From JAJECS01 sp965198185 (lineage in GTDB: Bacteria; Chloroflexota; UBA11872): DNA of 64,000 nt. The position numbers and the translations under genes are program-made. The stretch spans positions 620,001 to 684,000 of the forward strand of contig CBDAOU010000002.1 in assembly GCA_965198185.1 (NCBI GenBank). The letters are read 5' to 3'. The notes under the pieces were generated by a model. It worked only from the letters and a program-made list of their open reading frames with translations. It was not told the origin of the DNA and searched no databases. Every line of letters begins with the position of its first letter. Position 1 is the stretch's first letter. Shown piece after piece: positions 1-9,157 of the stretch.

Positions 1-521
1 TCCAGCCACAGGTAGATGAGCAGGAAGGGGTAGAACGACATCCAGGTCTTGATCGCCAGCGGCACGTCGGCGCCGTGGCGATTGGCGGCATAGAGCAGGA
101 AATTCACCAGCGGATACGACAGCGCATAGGCCACGCCGATCTCGCCGCGCAGCGCGCCGGCGGCGACCAGGCCGCCGACGAAGGTGATCTCGCGAACGTG
201 GTCGGCGACCTGATCCGCCAGGGCGCCGAAGGGCGAGGACTTTCCCGTGCGTCGGGCGAGCGCGCCGTCGATCGCGTCCAGAAGCAGCGTTGCCACGAAT
301 AGTCCCAGCGCCACCCGCGGCGCATGCGCGATCAGCGCCGCGGCGGCGAAACCGATGGGAATCTGGCTGAACGACACCGCCGTCGGCGGTACGCCCATGC
401 GGGCAAGCACCGCCACCACCGGCGCGAGGACGAGGGCCATTCCCCGACGAAACGGGCCGAGGATGATGCGCTCGGCGCGCGAATACGACCCTGCCGCCGG
501 TTGACCGCCCTCGCCGTCCAC
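1..521 (-). CDS. CDP-alcohol phosphatidyltransferase family protein (PgsA-like), 3' end outside window
   Basis: This is a membrane enzyme that joins a CDP-activated lipid to an alcohol such as glycerol phosphate or inositol phosphate. About 173 residues are visible and the C-terminus is cut by the window edge. The signature is clear near residues 80-105: LLLDAIDGALARRTG, then a further G and two D residues, matching D-x2-D-G-x2-A-R-x8-G-x3-D-x3-D. Hydrophobic segments flank it. I place the start at the GTG at 519-521, 6 bases downstream of the glyS stop, which implies translational coupling with glyS. The substrate alcohol cannot be told from this fragment; phosphatidylglycerophosphate synthase and phosphatidylinositol-phosphate synthase are both possible. 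The gene closes the leftward run that starts at the CBS-domain genes. Confidence 0.8.
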   Translation of the reverse strand, partial: MDGEGGQPAAGSYSRAERIILGPFRRGMALVLAPVVAVLARMGVPPTAVSFSQIPIGFAAAALIAHAPRVALGLFVATLLLDAIDGALARRTGKSSPFGALADQVADHVREITFVGGLVAAGALRGEIGVAYALSYPLVNFLLYAANRHGADVPLAIKTWMSFYPFLLIYLWL

Positions 522-527
522 GGCCGC

Positions 528-1832
528 CTACCAGGCCAGCCGCTCGGCCAAGTAGCCGTGCAGATCGTCCACGGCCACGCGGTCCTGAGCCATCGTGTCG
601 CGGTGACGGACGGTCACCGAGCGGTCGTCGAGCGATTCGTAGTCCACGGTGATGCCGAACGGCGTCCCGGCCTCGTCCTGGCGGGCGTAGCGCCGCCCAA
701 TGGATCCACCGGAGTCGTAGAAGACCGCCCACGACGCCGCCAGGCGGGCTCGCACGTCGCGTGCCAGCTTGACCAGATCGGGCTTGTTGCGCGCCAACGG
801 AAATATGGCGGCCTTGATGGGCGCCAGTCGCGGGTCAAGGTTCAGGAACACCCGTTTCTCGCCGCGCACTTCCTGCTCGGTGTAGGCGTCGGCCAGGAAC
901 GCAAGCGCCGCCCGGTCGACGCCGCCCGACGGCTCGATGACATAGGGGCGGATGTGCGACTTGGACGCTTCGTCGAAGACGGTGAGAGTCTCGCCGCTCG
1001 CTTCCGCATGCCGTGCGAGATCGAAGTCGGTGCGGTTGGCGATGCCTTCGAGCTCACCCCAGCCGAAGGGGAAGTCGTACTCGATATCGGTGGTGCCCTT
1101 CGCGTAGTGCGAAAGCTCATCGGCGCCATGGGGTCGTAGACGCAGGCGGTCGGGACTGAGGCCGAATTCCTGCCACCAGTCGAAGCGCTCGTCGATCCAG
1201 GATTCGTAGGCCGACGCGTCCTGCCCCGGCTCCACGAAATACTCCAACTCCATCTGCTCGAACTCACGGCTGCGGAAGATGAAGTTGCCCGTGGTGATCT
1301 CGTTGCGGAAGGCCTTGCCGATCTGGGCGATTCCGAACGGCAGCCGCACGCGCGTCGAGTCCAGGACGTTCTTGAAATTCACGAAGATGGCCTGGGCGGT
1401 TTCCGGCCGCAGATAGGCCGTGGCGGACGATTCCTGCACGGGCCCGACCTGCGTGCTGAACATGGTGTTGAAGCGTCGGGGCTCGGTGAGCGCCGCTCCG
1501 TCGTGGGGGCACGTACCCTCAGGCACGTCATCCTGGCGATAGCGACGCCGGCAATCGGGGCACTCGACCAGGGGGTCGTTGAAGTTCTCCACGTGCCCCG
1601 AGGCCTCCCAGATGCGGGGGTGCATGAGGATCGAGGCATTCAGCCCCACCACGTCCTCGCGAGCCATCACCACGCGGCGCCACCACGCCTCCTTGATGTT
1701 GCGGATCAACTCCGCGCCCAGCGGCCCGTAGTCCCAGGTGCTGGCAAACCCGCCATAGATTTCGGAGCTCCCGAACACGAAGCCGCGTCGCTTCGCGAGA
1801 GCGACGAGTGTGTCGAGGTCCGGCGCAGCCAT
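528..1832 (-). CDS. glyS: Glycyl-tRNA synthetase, single-chain homodimeric type
   Basis: This cytoplasmic class II synthetase charges tRNA-Gly with glycine. The product has 434 residues, near the usual 440-460 for the single-chain (archaeal/eukaryotic-type) enzyme, and it is unrelated to the two-subunit bacterial GlyQ/GlyS. The N-terminus (KRRGFVFGSSEIYGG, then WDYGPLGAEL) is typical. Motif 2 is visible as GKAFRNEITTGNFIFRSREF around residues 170-190. The C-terminal anticodon-binding domain carries LDPRLAPIKAAIFPL and ends in YLAERLAW. Four cysteines near residues 91-108 (CPDC and a later C) suggest the zinc-binding insertion. The ATG at 1832 is the only sensible start. recO lies 58 bases upstream and the phosphatidyltransferase 6 bases downstream, in the same direction. 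Confidence 0.96.
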   Translation of the reverse strand: MAAPDLDTLVALAKRRGFVFGSSEIYGGFASTWDYGPLGAELIRNIKEAWWRRVVMAREDVVGLNASILMHPRIWEASGHVENFNDPLVECPDCRRRYRQDDVPEGTCPHDGAALTEPRRFNTMFSTQVGPVQESSATAYLRPETAQAIFVNFKNVLDSTRVRLPFGIAQIGKAFRNEITTGNFIFRSREFEQMELEYFVEPGQDASAYESWIDERFDWWQEFGLSPDRLRLRPHGADELSHYAKGTTDIEYDFPFGWGELEGIANRTDFDLARHAEASGETLTVFDEASKSHIRPYVIEPSGGVDRAALAFLADAYTEQEVRGEKRVFLNLDPRLAPIKAAIFPLARNKPDLVKLARDVRARLAASWAVFYDSGGSIGRRYARQDEAGTPFGITVDYESLDDRSVTVRHRDTMAQDRVAVDDLHGYLAERLAW

Positions 1833-1890
1833 GGCTAGTCCTTCCGATGCGGGGTCGACGCGCTGTCGATCGCGCCTTGGGTGGGGCCGG

Positions 1891-2673
1891 TCAGCGCGCT
1901 GCCAGTTTCCCAGGCGCCGCCGGTGTCAGCATGCGTGCGGACTTGACGTCGCGTTCGAGGATTGTCGTCGAATACGCCCGCAGGATGTCTCGAACCTCGG
2001 TGCGCACGGCAGTATCCACGCGCAAACGCGCGGCGGCGTGAAAGCCATCGCGCGCGAGATAGCGCAGCACCTTGAGCGCCGAGACGCTCAGGGGACGTGT
2101 TTCATGGTCACGGCTGTGGGTCGGGCAGACGACTCCTCCCGCCGCGCTGGCAAAGCGATGGTCGCCGGGTTGCAGCGGCTGTCCGCAGGTGGTGCAGCGG
2201 CCAAGCTCGGGCGAATAACCGTGCAGCTTCAGGAGGATGCATGCCAGCGCCGTGAGCCAGAGCTCAGGCGGATCAGAGCTCAGGTCGAGCCCCCGGAGAA
2301 ACGTGAGCATCGCCTCGTAGGCGTCAAGCGATGGCTCGTTGTCTTCGCTCAGGCCGTCGAGCAACTCCACGGACCACCCCGCGGCGGCGAAGGCCGCCAG
2401 ATCGGTCCGCAGGCGCGGATGCGATTCCAACTCCTCGACCTGCGAAAGGATGTCGAGCGACGAGCCCACGACGCCCAAGATGCGGACGCGATTGAACAGC
2501 TCGATGCTGGGCGCCAGATGGCTGGCCGGCCGCCGCGAGCCGCGCGCGACCAAGCGCCGCCGTCCGAACTCGCGTGTGAAGAGCGTGACGATGCGGTCGG
2601 CATCGCCCAGGTCGCGCCGGCCAAGCACGATGCCCTCGGCGCGATATGTGTGCGACCGTCCCATTTCCGGCAT
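1891..2673 (-). CDS. recO: DNA repair protein RecO
   Basis: RecO works with RecF and RecR in recombinational repair, loading RecA onto SSB-coated single-stranded DNA. The 260 residues match the family length. The N-terminal OB-fold starts with YRAEGIVLGRRDLGDADRIV and is followed by the typical GRRRLVARGSRRP. A zinc-binding knuckle is visible in the second half (CTTCG and, about 25 residues on, VVCPTH), as in many RecO proteins. The start may be the ATG at 2673 or another ATG three codons later; both leave the OB-fold intact. It sits between the CBS-domain genes and glyS on the same strand, and its neighbour recG-type repair genes lie elsewhere in the window. Confidence 0.93.
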   Translation of the reverse strand: MPEMGRSHTYRAEGIVLGRRDLGDADRIVTLFTREFGRRRLVARGSRRPASHLAPSIELFNRVRILGVVGSSLDILSQVEELESHPRLRTDLAAFAAAGWSVELLDGLSEDNEPSLDAYEAMLTFLRGLDLSSDPPELWLTALACILLKLHGYSPELGRCTTCGQPLQPGDHRFASAAGGVVCPTHSRDHETRPLSVSALKVLRYLARDGFHAAARLRVDTAVRTEVRDILRAYSTTILERDVKSARMLTPAAPGKLAAR

Positions 2674-2717
2674 GGCCTCAGCCTAAGCGGCGGCAGTAGT
2701 GCGAGCAACGGCCGCCG

Positions 2718-4049
2718 TCACGCGGAATCGCCGCCGTCGCCGGACTTCGCTGTCGTCTCTGGAGGCACGAGCTCGATTTCGACCACGCGGGGGCCTTCCA
2801 TGCGGCGGACGCGGAGTTGCCAACCCTGATGCGTCACGGTCTGTCCCACACGGGGCATGGCTCCTAGCTGGTTCATCACGTAGCCGGCCACCGTGGAGTA
2901 GGCGCCCTCCGGAAGCTGAAGGCCGGTCCGATCTTCGAGGTCGGCGGGACGCAGGCTGCCGGCCACCACCATGCGTCCGCGTCCTGGCGGCGGTAGTTGG
3001 GCCTGTCGATCGAACTCGTCGGCGATCTCGCCCACCAGCTCTTCGAGAAGATCCTCCAAGGTGACCACGCCTGCCGGGCTGCCGTGCTCATCGATGGCGA
3101 GCACCATGTGGCTGCGCCGGCGCCGCATGTCGAGCAGCACCGCGCCCAGCGTGGCGGTCTCGGGCACCACCGGTAGACGGCGGATCATGGCGGCGGGCAG
3201 CGTCGACGACGGACGCAGGTCGGTTTGCGCCAGCAGGTCCTTGACGTGCACGAATCCCCGGAATTCGTCCGGTTGGCTGCCGAGCACCGGCAATCGGGAG
3301 TGCCCGGTTTCGGCGGCCAGGGCCTCGATCTCACGAATGGTTGCGGTGGCGGGAACGGTTACGACCGACGATCGCGGCAGCATGATGTCGCGGGCCTTGC
3401 GCCATTCGAGGCCGATGGCGCCCTGGGCTAGCCGATAGTCGGACATGTCGATGGCTCCGATGCGACGCAGCGCCGAGAGCATCTCGCCGATCTGCGACGC
3501 GGTGTAGCGGGCGTGAAGCTCCTCGCGCGGGGCAATGCCGAAGGCACGCAGCACGAGATTGGCCATGCCATTAAGGGCCCAAAGCACCGGTCGAATCGCG
3601 TTGGCGTAGGCCCGGAACGGCACCGAGACCCAGAGCATGGTCCGGATTGGTTCGGCGATGGCGATGTTCTTGGGCGCCATCTCGCCGAGCACCATGTGGA
3701 GGAAGACGACGAGGATGAGGGCGATTGCGGTGGCGATGCCGTGAATCACGATCTCGGGAAGCTCAATGTGGTCGCCGACCGCGTGGATGATCAGGTCGGC
3801 AATGGCCGGCTCGGCGACGAACCCAAGCCCCAGTGAGGCCAAGGTGATCCCGAACTGCGCGCCGGTGAGCATGAAGGCCAGCTCACGCAGCGAGGCGCTG
3901 GCCAGACGGGCACGGTAGCCGCCGAGCGCGGCCTGGGCCTCGATGGCCGATCGGCGTCCGGCAGCCGCGGTTATGGCGACCTCCGCCGCGACCATGAACG
4001 CGTTGACGCCGAGCAGCAGAATGGCCGCCAGGAGAAACACACCGTTCAT
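2718..4049 (-). CDS. CNNM/CBS-domain membrane protein (CorC/HlyC-like), copy 1
   Basis: This integral membrane protein belongs to the family often annotated as hemolysin or Mg/Co efflux protein CorC; the transported ion cannot be read from sequence. It has 443 residues. An N-terminal DUF21/CNNM domain begins MNGVFLLAAILLLGVNAFMV, with about four hydrophobic segments up to residue ~190. A CBS pair follows (RDIMLPRSSVVTVP, VHVKDLLAQ, DEHGSPAGVVTLEDLLEELV). The C-terminal CorC_HlyC domain ends the chain (GAYSTVAGYVMNQLGAMPRVG). A longer in-frame start exists at 4133, but the ATG at 4047-4049 overlaps the stop of the upstream copy by ATGA and begins at the expected hydrophobic segment, so I chose it. 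It is the last of three tandem paralogues. Confidence 0.88.
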   Translation of the reverse strand: MNGVFLLAAILLLGVNAFMVAAEVAITAAAGRRSAIEAQAALGGYRARLASASLRELAFMLTGAQFGITLASLGLGFVAEPAIADLIIHAVGDHIELPEIVIHGIATAIALILVVFLHMVLGEMAPKNIAIAEPIRTMLWVSVPFRAYANAIRPVLWALNGMANLVLRAFGIAPREELHARYTASQIGEMLSALRRIGAIDMSDYRLAQGAIGLEWRKARDIMLPRSSVVTVPATATIREIEALAAETGHSRLPVLGSQPDEFRGFVHVKDLLAQTDLRPSSTLPAAMIRRLPVVPETATLGAVLLDMRRRRSHMVLAIDEHGSPAGVVTLEDLLEELVGEIADEFDRQAQLPPPGRGRMVVAGSLRPADLEDRTGLQLPEGAYSTVAGYVMNQLGAMPRVGQTVTHQGWQLRVRRMEGPRVVEIELVPPETTAKSGDGGDSA

Positions 4050-5329
4050 GAGCGATCCCTCAGGCGCGCCGGCGAGGTGAGCAACACCTGCGCGATGCGG
4101 GGACCGTCCATTTCGAGAATCTGAAAGCGCCAACCGTCGATCTCGACGCGCGCACCGACGTTCGGCACTCGTTGAATGCGAACGAACAACAGTCCCGCCA
4201 GGGTGTCGTAGCGCCCTTGGGGCACTTGGAACCCGGTGGCTTCCAGCAGCTCTTGCCGCCGGATGCGTCCGTCCGCCTCATAGATGCCGGTTCCAGTCGG
4301 CGTCGCGAGACGCACGGCCGGCGGGTCATATTCGTCCTCGATCGCGCCCAGCACCCGTTCGACGATGTCCTCGATCGTGACGAGCCCCGCTTCGTTGCCG
4401 AACTCGTCGAGGACGATGGCCATCGCCTGCCCGCGCTGCTGCAACTCAACCAGCAGGCTGTGCAGGTTGGTGGATTCGGGGACAACCACCAGCGGTTGGC
4501 TGCCAGGTGCGATCACTGTCCGCGCGCGGTCGTCCGCCGCGACCCGGAGCGCGTCTTTCACGTGCGCGATGGCCACGAACCCGGAGCCGCTCGGATGCTG
4601 GACCGGAAAGCGCGAGTGCCCGCTGGCTTGGGCGGCTTCGATCAAGGTTGCGTAGGTGGCATCGCTGGGCAGCGATATGACGGACGAGCGCGGGACGAGA
4701 ACATCGCGCGCCACGCTGTCGCGCAGGCTAAGCGCGCGATCGAGCAGGGTGTGCTCCACGCCCTCGATCTCACCCTCCAGCGCCGCCCAGCGGAGCGTGC
4801 TGCGCAGCTCCTCGAGCGACTCGACGCCGGGGAGTTCCTCGCGCGGCTGAATCCCCACGCGCTGCATGGACCAGTTGGCGGCGGCATTCAGGAACCGAAT
4901 GAGGGGTCGAGCCAGCATGTTGATCAGAAGTACGGGCGGCACGAAGACGAGGGCGGTCCGGGCCGGCCGCGCGATGGCGAGATTCTTCGGCGCCAGCTCG
5001 CCAAAGACCATCTGCAGCGCGGTTGCGAGGGCGAGGGCGATCCCCGCGGTTGCGGCGCCGATCGATCCCGGCGGCACCCAACCCAACAACGGCCGCAACA
5101 TGGGCGAGAGGGCGCCATCGACCACCCATCCCAAAATCAGCGAGCTGATGGTGATTCCGAGTTGGGCGCCCGAGAGCTGGAACGAAAGCGTCCGCAGGGC
5201 CTGCTGCACGGGACGCGCGCCGCGCACGTTGCGCCTGACCATGTCGTCGATGCGATAGCGATCCACGGCGACCAGGGCGAACTGACCGCCGGCGAATAGC
5301 GCATTGATGGCGATGAGCACCACGAACAC
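4046..5329 (-). CDS. CNNM/CBS-domain membrane protein (CorC/HlyC-like), copy 2
   Basis: This is the middle gene of three paralogous membrane proteins, 427 residues long. The layout is the same as its neighbours: an N-terminal membrane domain (FVVLIAINALFAGGQFALVA; QLSGAQLGITISSLILGWV; GELAPKNLAIARP), then two CBS motifs (ARDVLVPRSSVISLP and DEFGNEAGLVTIEDIVERVL), then the C-terminal CorC_HlyC domain (GRYDTLAGLLFVRIQRVPNVG). The GTG at 5327-5329 is the only usable start after an in-frame TAA about 60 bases upstream. Its stop overlaps the next copy by 4 bases, so the two are translationally coupled. Like other members it probably acts in divalent cation homeostasis, but that is family knowledge, not shown here. 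Confidence 0.88.
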   Translation of the reverse strand: MFVVLIAINALFAGGQFALVAVDRYRIDDMVRRNVRGARPVQQALRTLSFQLSGAQLGITISSLILGWVVDGALSPMLRPLLGWVPPGSIGAATAGIALALATALQMVFGELAPKNLAIARPARTALVFVPPVLLINMLARPLIRFLNAAANWSMQRVGIQPREELPGVESLEELRSTLRWAALEGEIEGVEHTLLDRALSLRDSVARDVLVPRSSVISLPSDATYATLIEAAQASGHSRFPVQHPSGSGFVAIAHVKDALRVAADDRARTVIAPGSQPLVVVPESTNLHSLLVELQQRGQAMAIVLDEFGNEAGLVTIEDIVERVLGAIEDEYDPPAVRLATPTGTGIYEADGRIRRQELLEATGFQVPQGRYDTLAGLLFVRIQRVPNVGARVEIDGWRFQILEMDGPRIAQVLLTSPARLRDRS

Positions 5330-5464
5330 CGCAAGACCGGCGATGATTTCTATGGCGGCGTTCCCTACCTGACCTTAGGCCGACGCGACCAGCCGCGCCG
5401 GCCGGCAATCCGTGCGCGGCTGGCGGCAGCGGAACTGTATTGGGGCACCGTATCGGGAGGCTGG

Positions 5465-6742
5465 TCAGCCTCCATGAGCCGGCTCCGCGGGAATTTTGCG
5501 CACCCGCACGCGCATGATCCGATTGGCGTCCGTGGCGAGCACCTCGAGCGTCGCACCGTCCACGGCGACGGAATCGCCGGGGTTTGGAATGACCCCCATT
5601 GCGTTGTAGACGAGGCCGCCGATCGTGTCGACATCGTCGGCGGCCAGGTCCAGCCCGAGTGCCGCATTGACTTCGGTGATGAGGACGCTCGCGTCCGCCT
5701 CGACCGTCCCCACGCCGGCGGACTCGATGGGAACTTCCGGCGAGTCGAACTCATCTTCGATCTCGCCCACGATTTCTTCCAAGAGATCCTCAATGGTGAC
5801 CAGTCCGTCGGTTTCGCCGTGCTCGTTCACCACGATGGCCATATGCGTGTTGCGGGCGCGCAGGTCGCGCAACAGCAGGTCGACGCGCTGCGATTCCGGC
5901 ACGAAGAGCGGCGGGCGGACGAGCGATGAAAGATCAGGCGGCGGTTGGCCGTCGAGCAGGGCCGCGCTGGCCTCCCGCACGTGCAATATGCCCACGACGG
6001 CGTCGAGGTCGTCACCGTAGACGGGAAGCCGCGAGAGGCCATGCTCGTGCGCCAACGCCAGCGCCGTCCGAACCCGGTGGGTTTGGGGCACGGCCACGAT
6101 GTCGGGGCGGGGCGTCATGACTTGGCGCGCGACGCGATCGCCGAGCTGAATGACGTTGGCGATCATCTGAGAGTCATAGGCGTCGATCATGCCGCCGCGC
6201 GTACCGGCCTCCACGGCGTTCAACACCGCGGCGTCCTCCGGGTCGGGCGCCTTCCACGCCTCCTGCTCGGCCGGGCTCAACAGCTTTTCGAGCTGGCGCG
6301 TCGCCGGGAGGAACGCCTCGTAGATCAACCAGGGAACGAACGTGAGACGCTCGGCCAGTGTCTGCGGATATCGCTGCGCCAGGATGCGCGGCAGGATGCG
6401 GGCGAAGCCCGCGTGCAGCACGCCGAGCGCGCCGATGGCAATGACCACGCTCCCGGCGCGGTTCGGGACCACGGTCATTAGTGCGTCGGCCATCAGGGTG
6501 GCCGCAAGCGTGGCTGAAACGAGGAGGGCGACGGTGTCGCTGAGGCGCTGCCCGACCCAGAATCGGAATCGATTCGTTAGGAGTTCATGGCGCCGCCGCG
6601 CCGGGCCTGGGGCGTTGGGCGCAGGCGGTTCGAGATCGGTGCGCGCCTTTTCGTTGAGCGCACTCTCACCGGCGCTGGCGACGGCGGAAAGCCCCGTCAT
6701 TATGAGAATGCCGACTAGACCGAGCCAACTAACAGGATCCAA
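5465..6742 (-). CDS. CNNM/CBS-domain membrane protein (CorC/HlyC-like), copy 3
   Basis: First gene of the tandem trio, 425 residues. The N-terminal domain opens with MDPVSWLGLVGILIMTGLSA and contains two or three further hydrophobic stretches. It is less like a canonical CNNM domain than the other two. The CBS pair is clear (RQVMTPRPDIVAVPQTHRV and NEHGETDGLVTIEDLLEEIV), followed by the C-terminal CorC_HlyC domain (DVDTIGGLVYNAMGVIPNPG). The start is a TTG at 6740-6742, lying inside a GGATCC-A5-GGATCC inverted repeat (6735-6751), with GAGGAG further upstream as a poorly spaced ribosome site. The start is therefore less certain than the gene. A 135-base gap separates it from copy 2. Confidence 0.84.
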   Translation of the reverse strand: MDPVSWLGLVGILIMTGLSAVASAGESALNEKARTDLEPPAPNAPGPARRRHELLTNRFRFWVGQRLSDTVALLVSATLAATLMADALMTVVPNRAGSVVIAIGALGVLHAGFARILPRILAQRYPQTLAERLTFVPWLIYEAFLPATRQLEKLLSPAEQEAWKAPDPEDAAVLNAVEAGTRGGMIDAYDSQMIANVIQLGDRVARQVMTPRPDIVAVPQTHRVRTALALAHEHGLSRLPVYGDDLDAVVGILHVREASAALLDGQPPPDLSSLVRPPLFVPESQRVDLLLRDLRARNTHMAIVVNEHGETDGLVTIEDLLEEIVGEIEDEFDSPEVPIESAGVGTVEADASVLITEVNAALGLDLAADDVDTIGGLVYNAMGVIPNPGDSVAVDGATLEVLATDANRIMRVRVRKIPAEPAHGG

Positions 6743-6849
6743 AAAGGATCCGCTCCTCGTTCAGACGCCGCACTGACGGGTGCGTACGCCCTCGGGTGCC
6801 GCGCGGTCCGCGTTCGCGCGCCCACTCTCGATATCCCGAATTCGGGCTC

Positions 6850-7791
6850 TCACTTGAACAATGCCGTGACGGATTCATCGTTATGAATCCGGCGGACAGC
6901 CTCTCCAAACAAGTCGTGCGTGTGGACCAATTGTATTTTGCCGTTCATGAGTCCGTCTTCAATCGGGATCGTGTCCGTGATGAAGAGCCGCTCGATGGGC
7001 GCGTCCTGGATCCGTTCGAGCGCATCCGCGGCAAATACGGGGTGCACGGCGCAGGCGTACACGCTGCGTGCGCCGCGTTCGCGCAGGGCCTCGCTGGCCT
7101 CAACCAGCGTGTGGCCGGTCGAGACCTGATCATCCACCACGATGGCGTCGCGTCCTTCGACGTCTCCAACGATTTGCAGGTGCTCAATCCTATCCGCTGC
7201 GGTGCGATTCTTGAAGACGACGGCCAAGGGCGCGTCGCTGACTCGTTGACTGAAGTCGTGCGCACGGGTTACGCCGCCGGCATCGGGCGACACGATGACC
7301 GGTTGCGTCAGTCCCATTCGCTCGATCGCGTCGGCAAGCAGCGGCGCAGCCAGCAGGTGATCGACGGGGATATCAAAGAATCCCTGAACCGCTGGGGCGT
7401 GGAGGTCAAGGGTCACGATACGGGAGGCCCCGGCTGCCTCGAGGATATTGGCGACGAGCTTGGCCGTGATCGGTTCGCGGCCGGTGGATTTCTTCTCTTG
7501 CCGCGCGTAGCCGAAGTACGGCATCAACGCCGTGACGCGACCGGCGGATGCCCGGCGCAGCGCGTCGATCATGATCAGAAGCTGCATGAGGTTGCGGTCT
7601 ACCGGCGCGCAGGTCGACTGCACGACAAAGGCGTCAGTGCCGCGTACGTTTTCCGAGATCTGGATGTGCGACTCGCCGTCGGGGAAATGGCCGACCGTCG
7701 CTTCGCCTAGCGGGCGTCCAAGCGTGCGTGCAATGCGCGCAGCTAGGCCCCGGTTGCTGCTCCCGGAAAATATCTTCAGCTCGCCGTCCAC
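6850..7791 (-). CDS. prs: Ribose-phosphate pyrophosphokinase
   Basis: The enzyme makes PRPP from ribose 5-phosphate and ATP for nucleotide, histidine and tryptophan synthesis. At 313 residues it has the standard class I length. Visible motifs include HFPDGESHIQI, PYFGYARQEKKSTGREPITA (ATP/flexible loop), TLDLHAPAVQGFFDIPVDHL and the PRPP loop VVDDQVSTGHT. The loop usually reads DDMIDTAGT in this family; the version here keeps the two acidic residues and the final T. It lies 21 bases downstream of glmU on the same strand, the same glmU-prs pair found in many bacteria. A perfect 12-base palindrome (6835-6846) follows the stop. Confidence 0.96.
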   Translation of the reverse strand: MDGELKIFSGSSNRGLAARIARTLGRPLGEATVGHFPDGESHIQISENVRGTDAFVVQSTCAPVDRNLMQLLIMIDALRRASAGRVTALMPYFGYARQEKKSTGREPITAKLVANILEAAGASRIVTLDLHAPAVQGFFDIPVDHLLAAPLLADAIERMGLTQPVIVSPDAGGVTRAHDFSQRVSDAPLAVVFKNRTAADRIEHLQIVGDVEGRDAIVVDDQVSTGHTLVEASEALRERGARSVYACAVHPVFAADALERIQDAPIERLFITDTIPIEDGLMNGKIQLVHTHDLFGEAVRRIHNDESVTALFK

Positions 7792-7812
7792 GGAGGCCTC
7801 CCACCTACTCCG

Positions 7813-9144
7813 CTAGCGACGGATTCGCGCCGGAATGCCCACCGCCAACATGCCCGGCGGGACATCCCTCGTGACGACCGCGCTGGCGCTGGTTCGCGCG
7901 CCCTCGCCGACGGTCACGGGGGCGATCAGCATGGTGTCGCTGCCAATGAAGGCTTCAGCGCCGATCACGGTGCGGTGCTTGGTCGTACCGTCGAAGTTGC
8001 ACGTCACCGTGCCGGCCCCGATGTTTGCACCATCGCCAATCTCCACGTCTCCAAGATAGCCGAAATGGTGCACGTGCACGCGGCTTCCGAGCTTTGCGGC
8101 CTTGAGTTCGGTTTGTGACCCGATGTGACTGTCGGGCCCGATGGCGCAGCCGCCGCGCACGTGAGCGAACGGGCCGACCACGACGCGGTCACCGAGGCTC
8201 GAGGCGGACACCCGCGACGATTCGACGACGCAATCCACGCCAACGGTCGCGTCGATGAGCCGGCAGTTCGGCCCAATGGTCGATCCGGCGCCAACAGCGG
8301 TGGCGCCCTCAAGTGACGTGCCCGGCAGGAGCACGGAGCCGGGGCCGACGGTCACGCCACGGTGCAGATAGGTCGTCGTGGGGTCCCGCAGCTGCACGCC
8401 CTGCTCCATGAGCGAATGGCGCAGACGATGCTGCATGGCCTGCTCGGCCTCCGCCAGGCGGACGAGATCGTCGCAGCCGATGGTCTCCGCGTCGTTGGCG
8501 ATCAGGTGAGCGGCCACCTGACGACCATCGGCAATGGCGAGCTCGATCACGGCCGTCAGGTAGCGCTCGCCCGTCGCTGGACTTTGGGGCACTCGCGGCA
8601 GGGCGGTGCCAAGCCACTCGGCGTCGAACGCCATCAAACCGGAATTGCGCGCGGTCAGGGCGTAGGTTGCCGGATCCGCGTCAGCCGCCTCGACAATTGC
8701 CTGCACCGATCCGTCGCCGGACATCACGACCCGGCCGTAGTCGCCCGGCGTTTGCGCCTCGGTCCACCCCACGACGATCGCGGCGTCGCGCTCGTCACGC
8801 AGGGCCGCCAGCTCACGGACGGTTTGCGTCGTGAGCAGCGGCGAATCGCCGTACAAGACGACAACCGTGCCGGGTTTGTCCCAGACGCCGGCCGCCTGCG
8901 CGGCCGCCGCGGTTCCGTAGTCGTGGGGCGGCTGCTCGACGATGCGCACGTTCTCGCCCACGGCATCGCGCAGGTCGACCTCCGACGATGCGACCACCAC
9001 GATCGGGTCGCAGCCGGCCTCACGCGCGGTTGCCACGACGTGCGCCACCAGCGGCCAGCCGGCGACTTGATGCAGCACCTTCGGGCCTGACGCGGCCATG
9101 CGCACACCGCGTCCAGCGGCCAGGATTACTGCTGTTGGCGTCAT
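7813..9144 (-). CDS. glmU: Bifunctional UDP-GlcNAc pyrophosphorylase / glucosamine-1-phosphate acetyltransferase
   Basis: GlmU makes UDP-GlcNAc, the precursor of peptidoglycan, by acetylating glucosamine 1-phosphate and then uridylating it. The 443 residues hold both domains. Residues 1 to ~230 form the nucleotidyltransferase (LAAGRGVRMAASGPKVLHQV at the N-terminus, GDSPLLT, and EAADADPATYALTARNSGLM). From residue ~250 there is a left-handed beta-helix of hexapeptide repeats (TSLEGATAVGAGSTIGPNCR; GDGANIGAGTVTCNFDG; HHFGYLGDVEIG), which carries the acetyltransferase site. The C-terminal tail ends soon after the last repeat (VGIPARIRR), a little short of the E. coli protein. The product feeds the TagO-like transferase encoded at 11818 and peptidoglycan synthesis. 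Confidence 0.95.
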   Translation of the reverse strand: MTPTAVILAAGRGVRMAASGPKVLHQVAGWPLVAHVVATAREAGCDPIVVVASSEVDLRDAVGENVRIVEQPPHDYGTAAAAQAAGVWDKPGTVVVLYGDSPLLTTQTVRELAALRDERDAAIVVGWTEAQTPGDYGRVVMSGDGSVQAIVEAADADPATYALTARNSGLMAFDAEWLGTALPRVPQSPATGERYLTAVIELAIADGRQVAAHLIANDAETIGCDDLVRLAEAEQAMQHRLRHSLMEQGVQLRDPTTTYLHRGVTVGPGSVLLPGTSLEGATAVGAGSTIGPNCRLIDATVGVDCVVESSRVSASSLGDRVVVGPFAHVRGGCAIGPDSHIGSQTELKAAKLGSRVHVHHFGYLGDVEIGDGANIGAGTVTCNFDGTTKHRTVIGAEAFIGSDTMLIAPVTVGEGARTSASAVVTRDVPPGMLAVGIPARIRR

Positions 9145-9157
9145 GAGCGGCTCGCGG

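Noticed and set aside
4050..4133. Longer start for CNNM/CBS copy 1
   Set aside because: The extra 28 residues lack homology and overlap copy 2. The ATGA-coupled ATG is preferred.
6835..6846. CCCGAATTCGGG palindrome after prs as a terminator or operator
   Set aside because: It is a perfect 12-base palindrome, but the stem would be only 4 pairs with no T-tract, and there is no second copy nearby.
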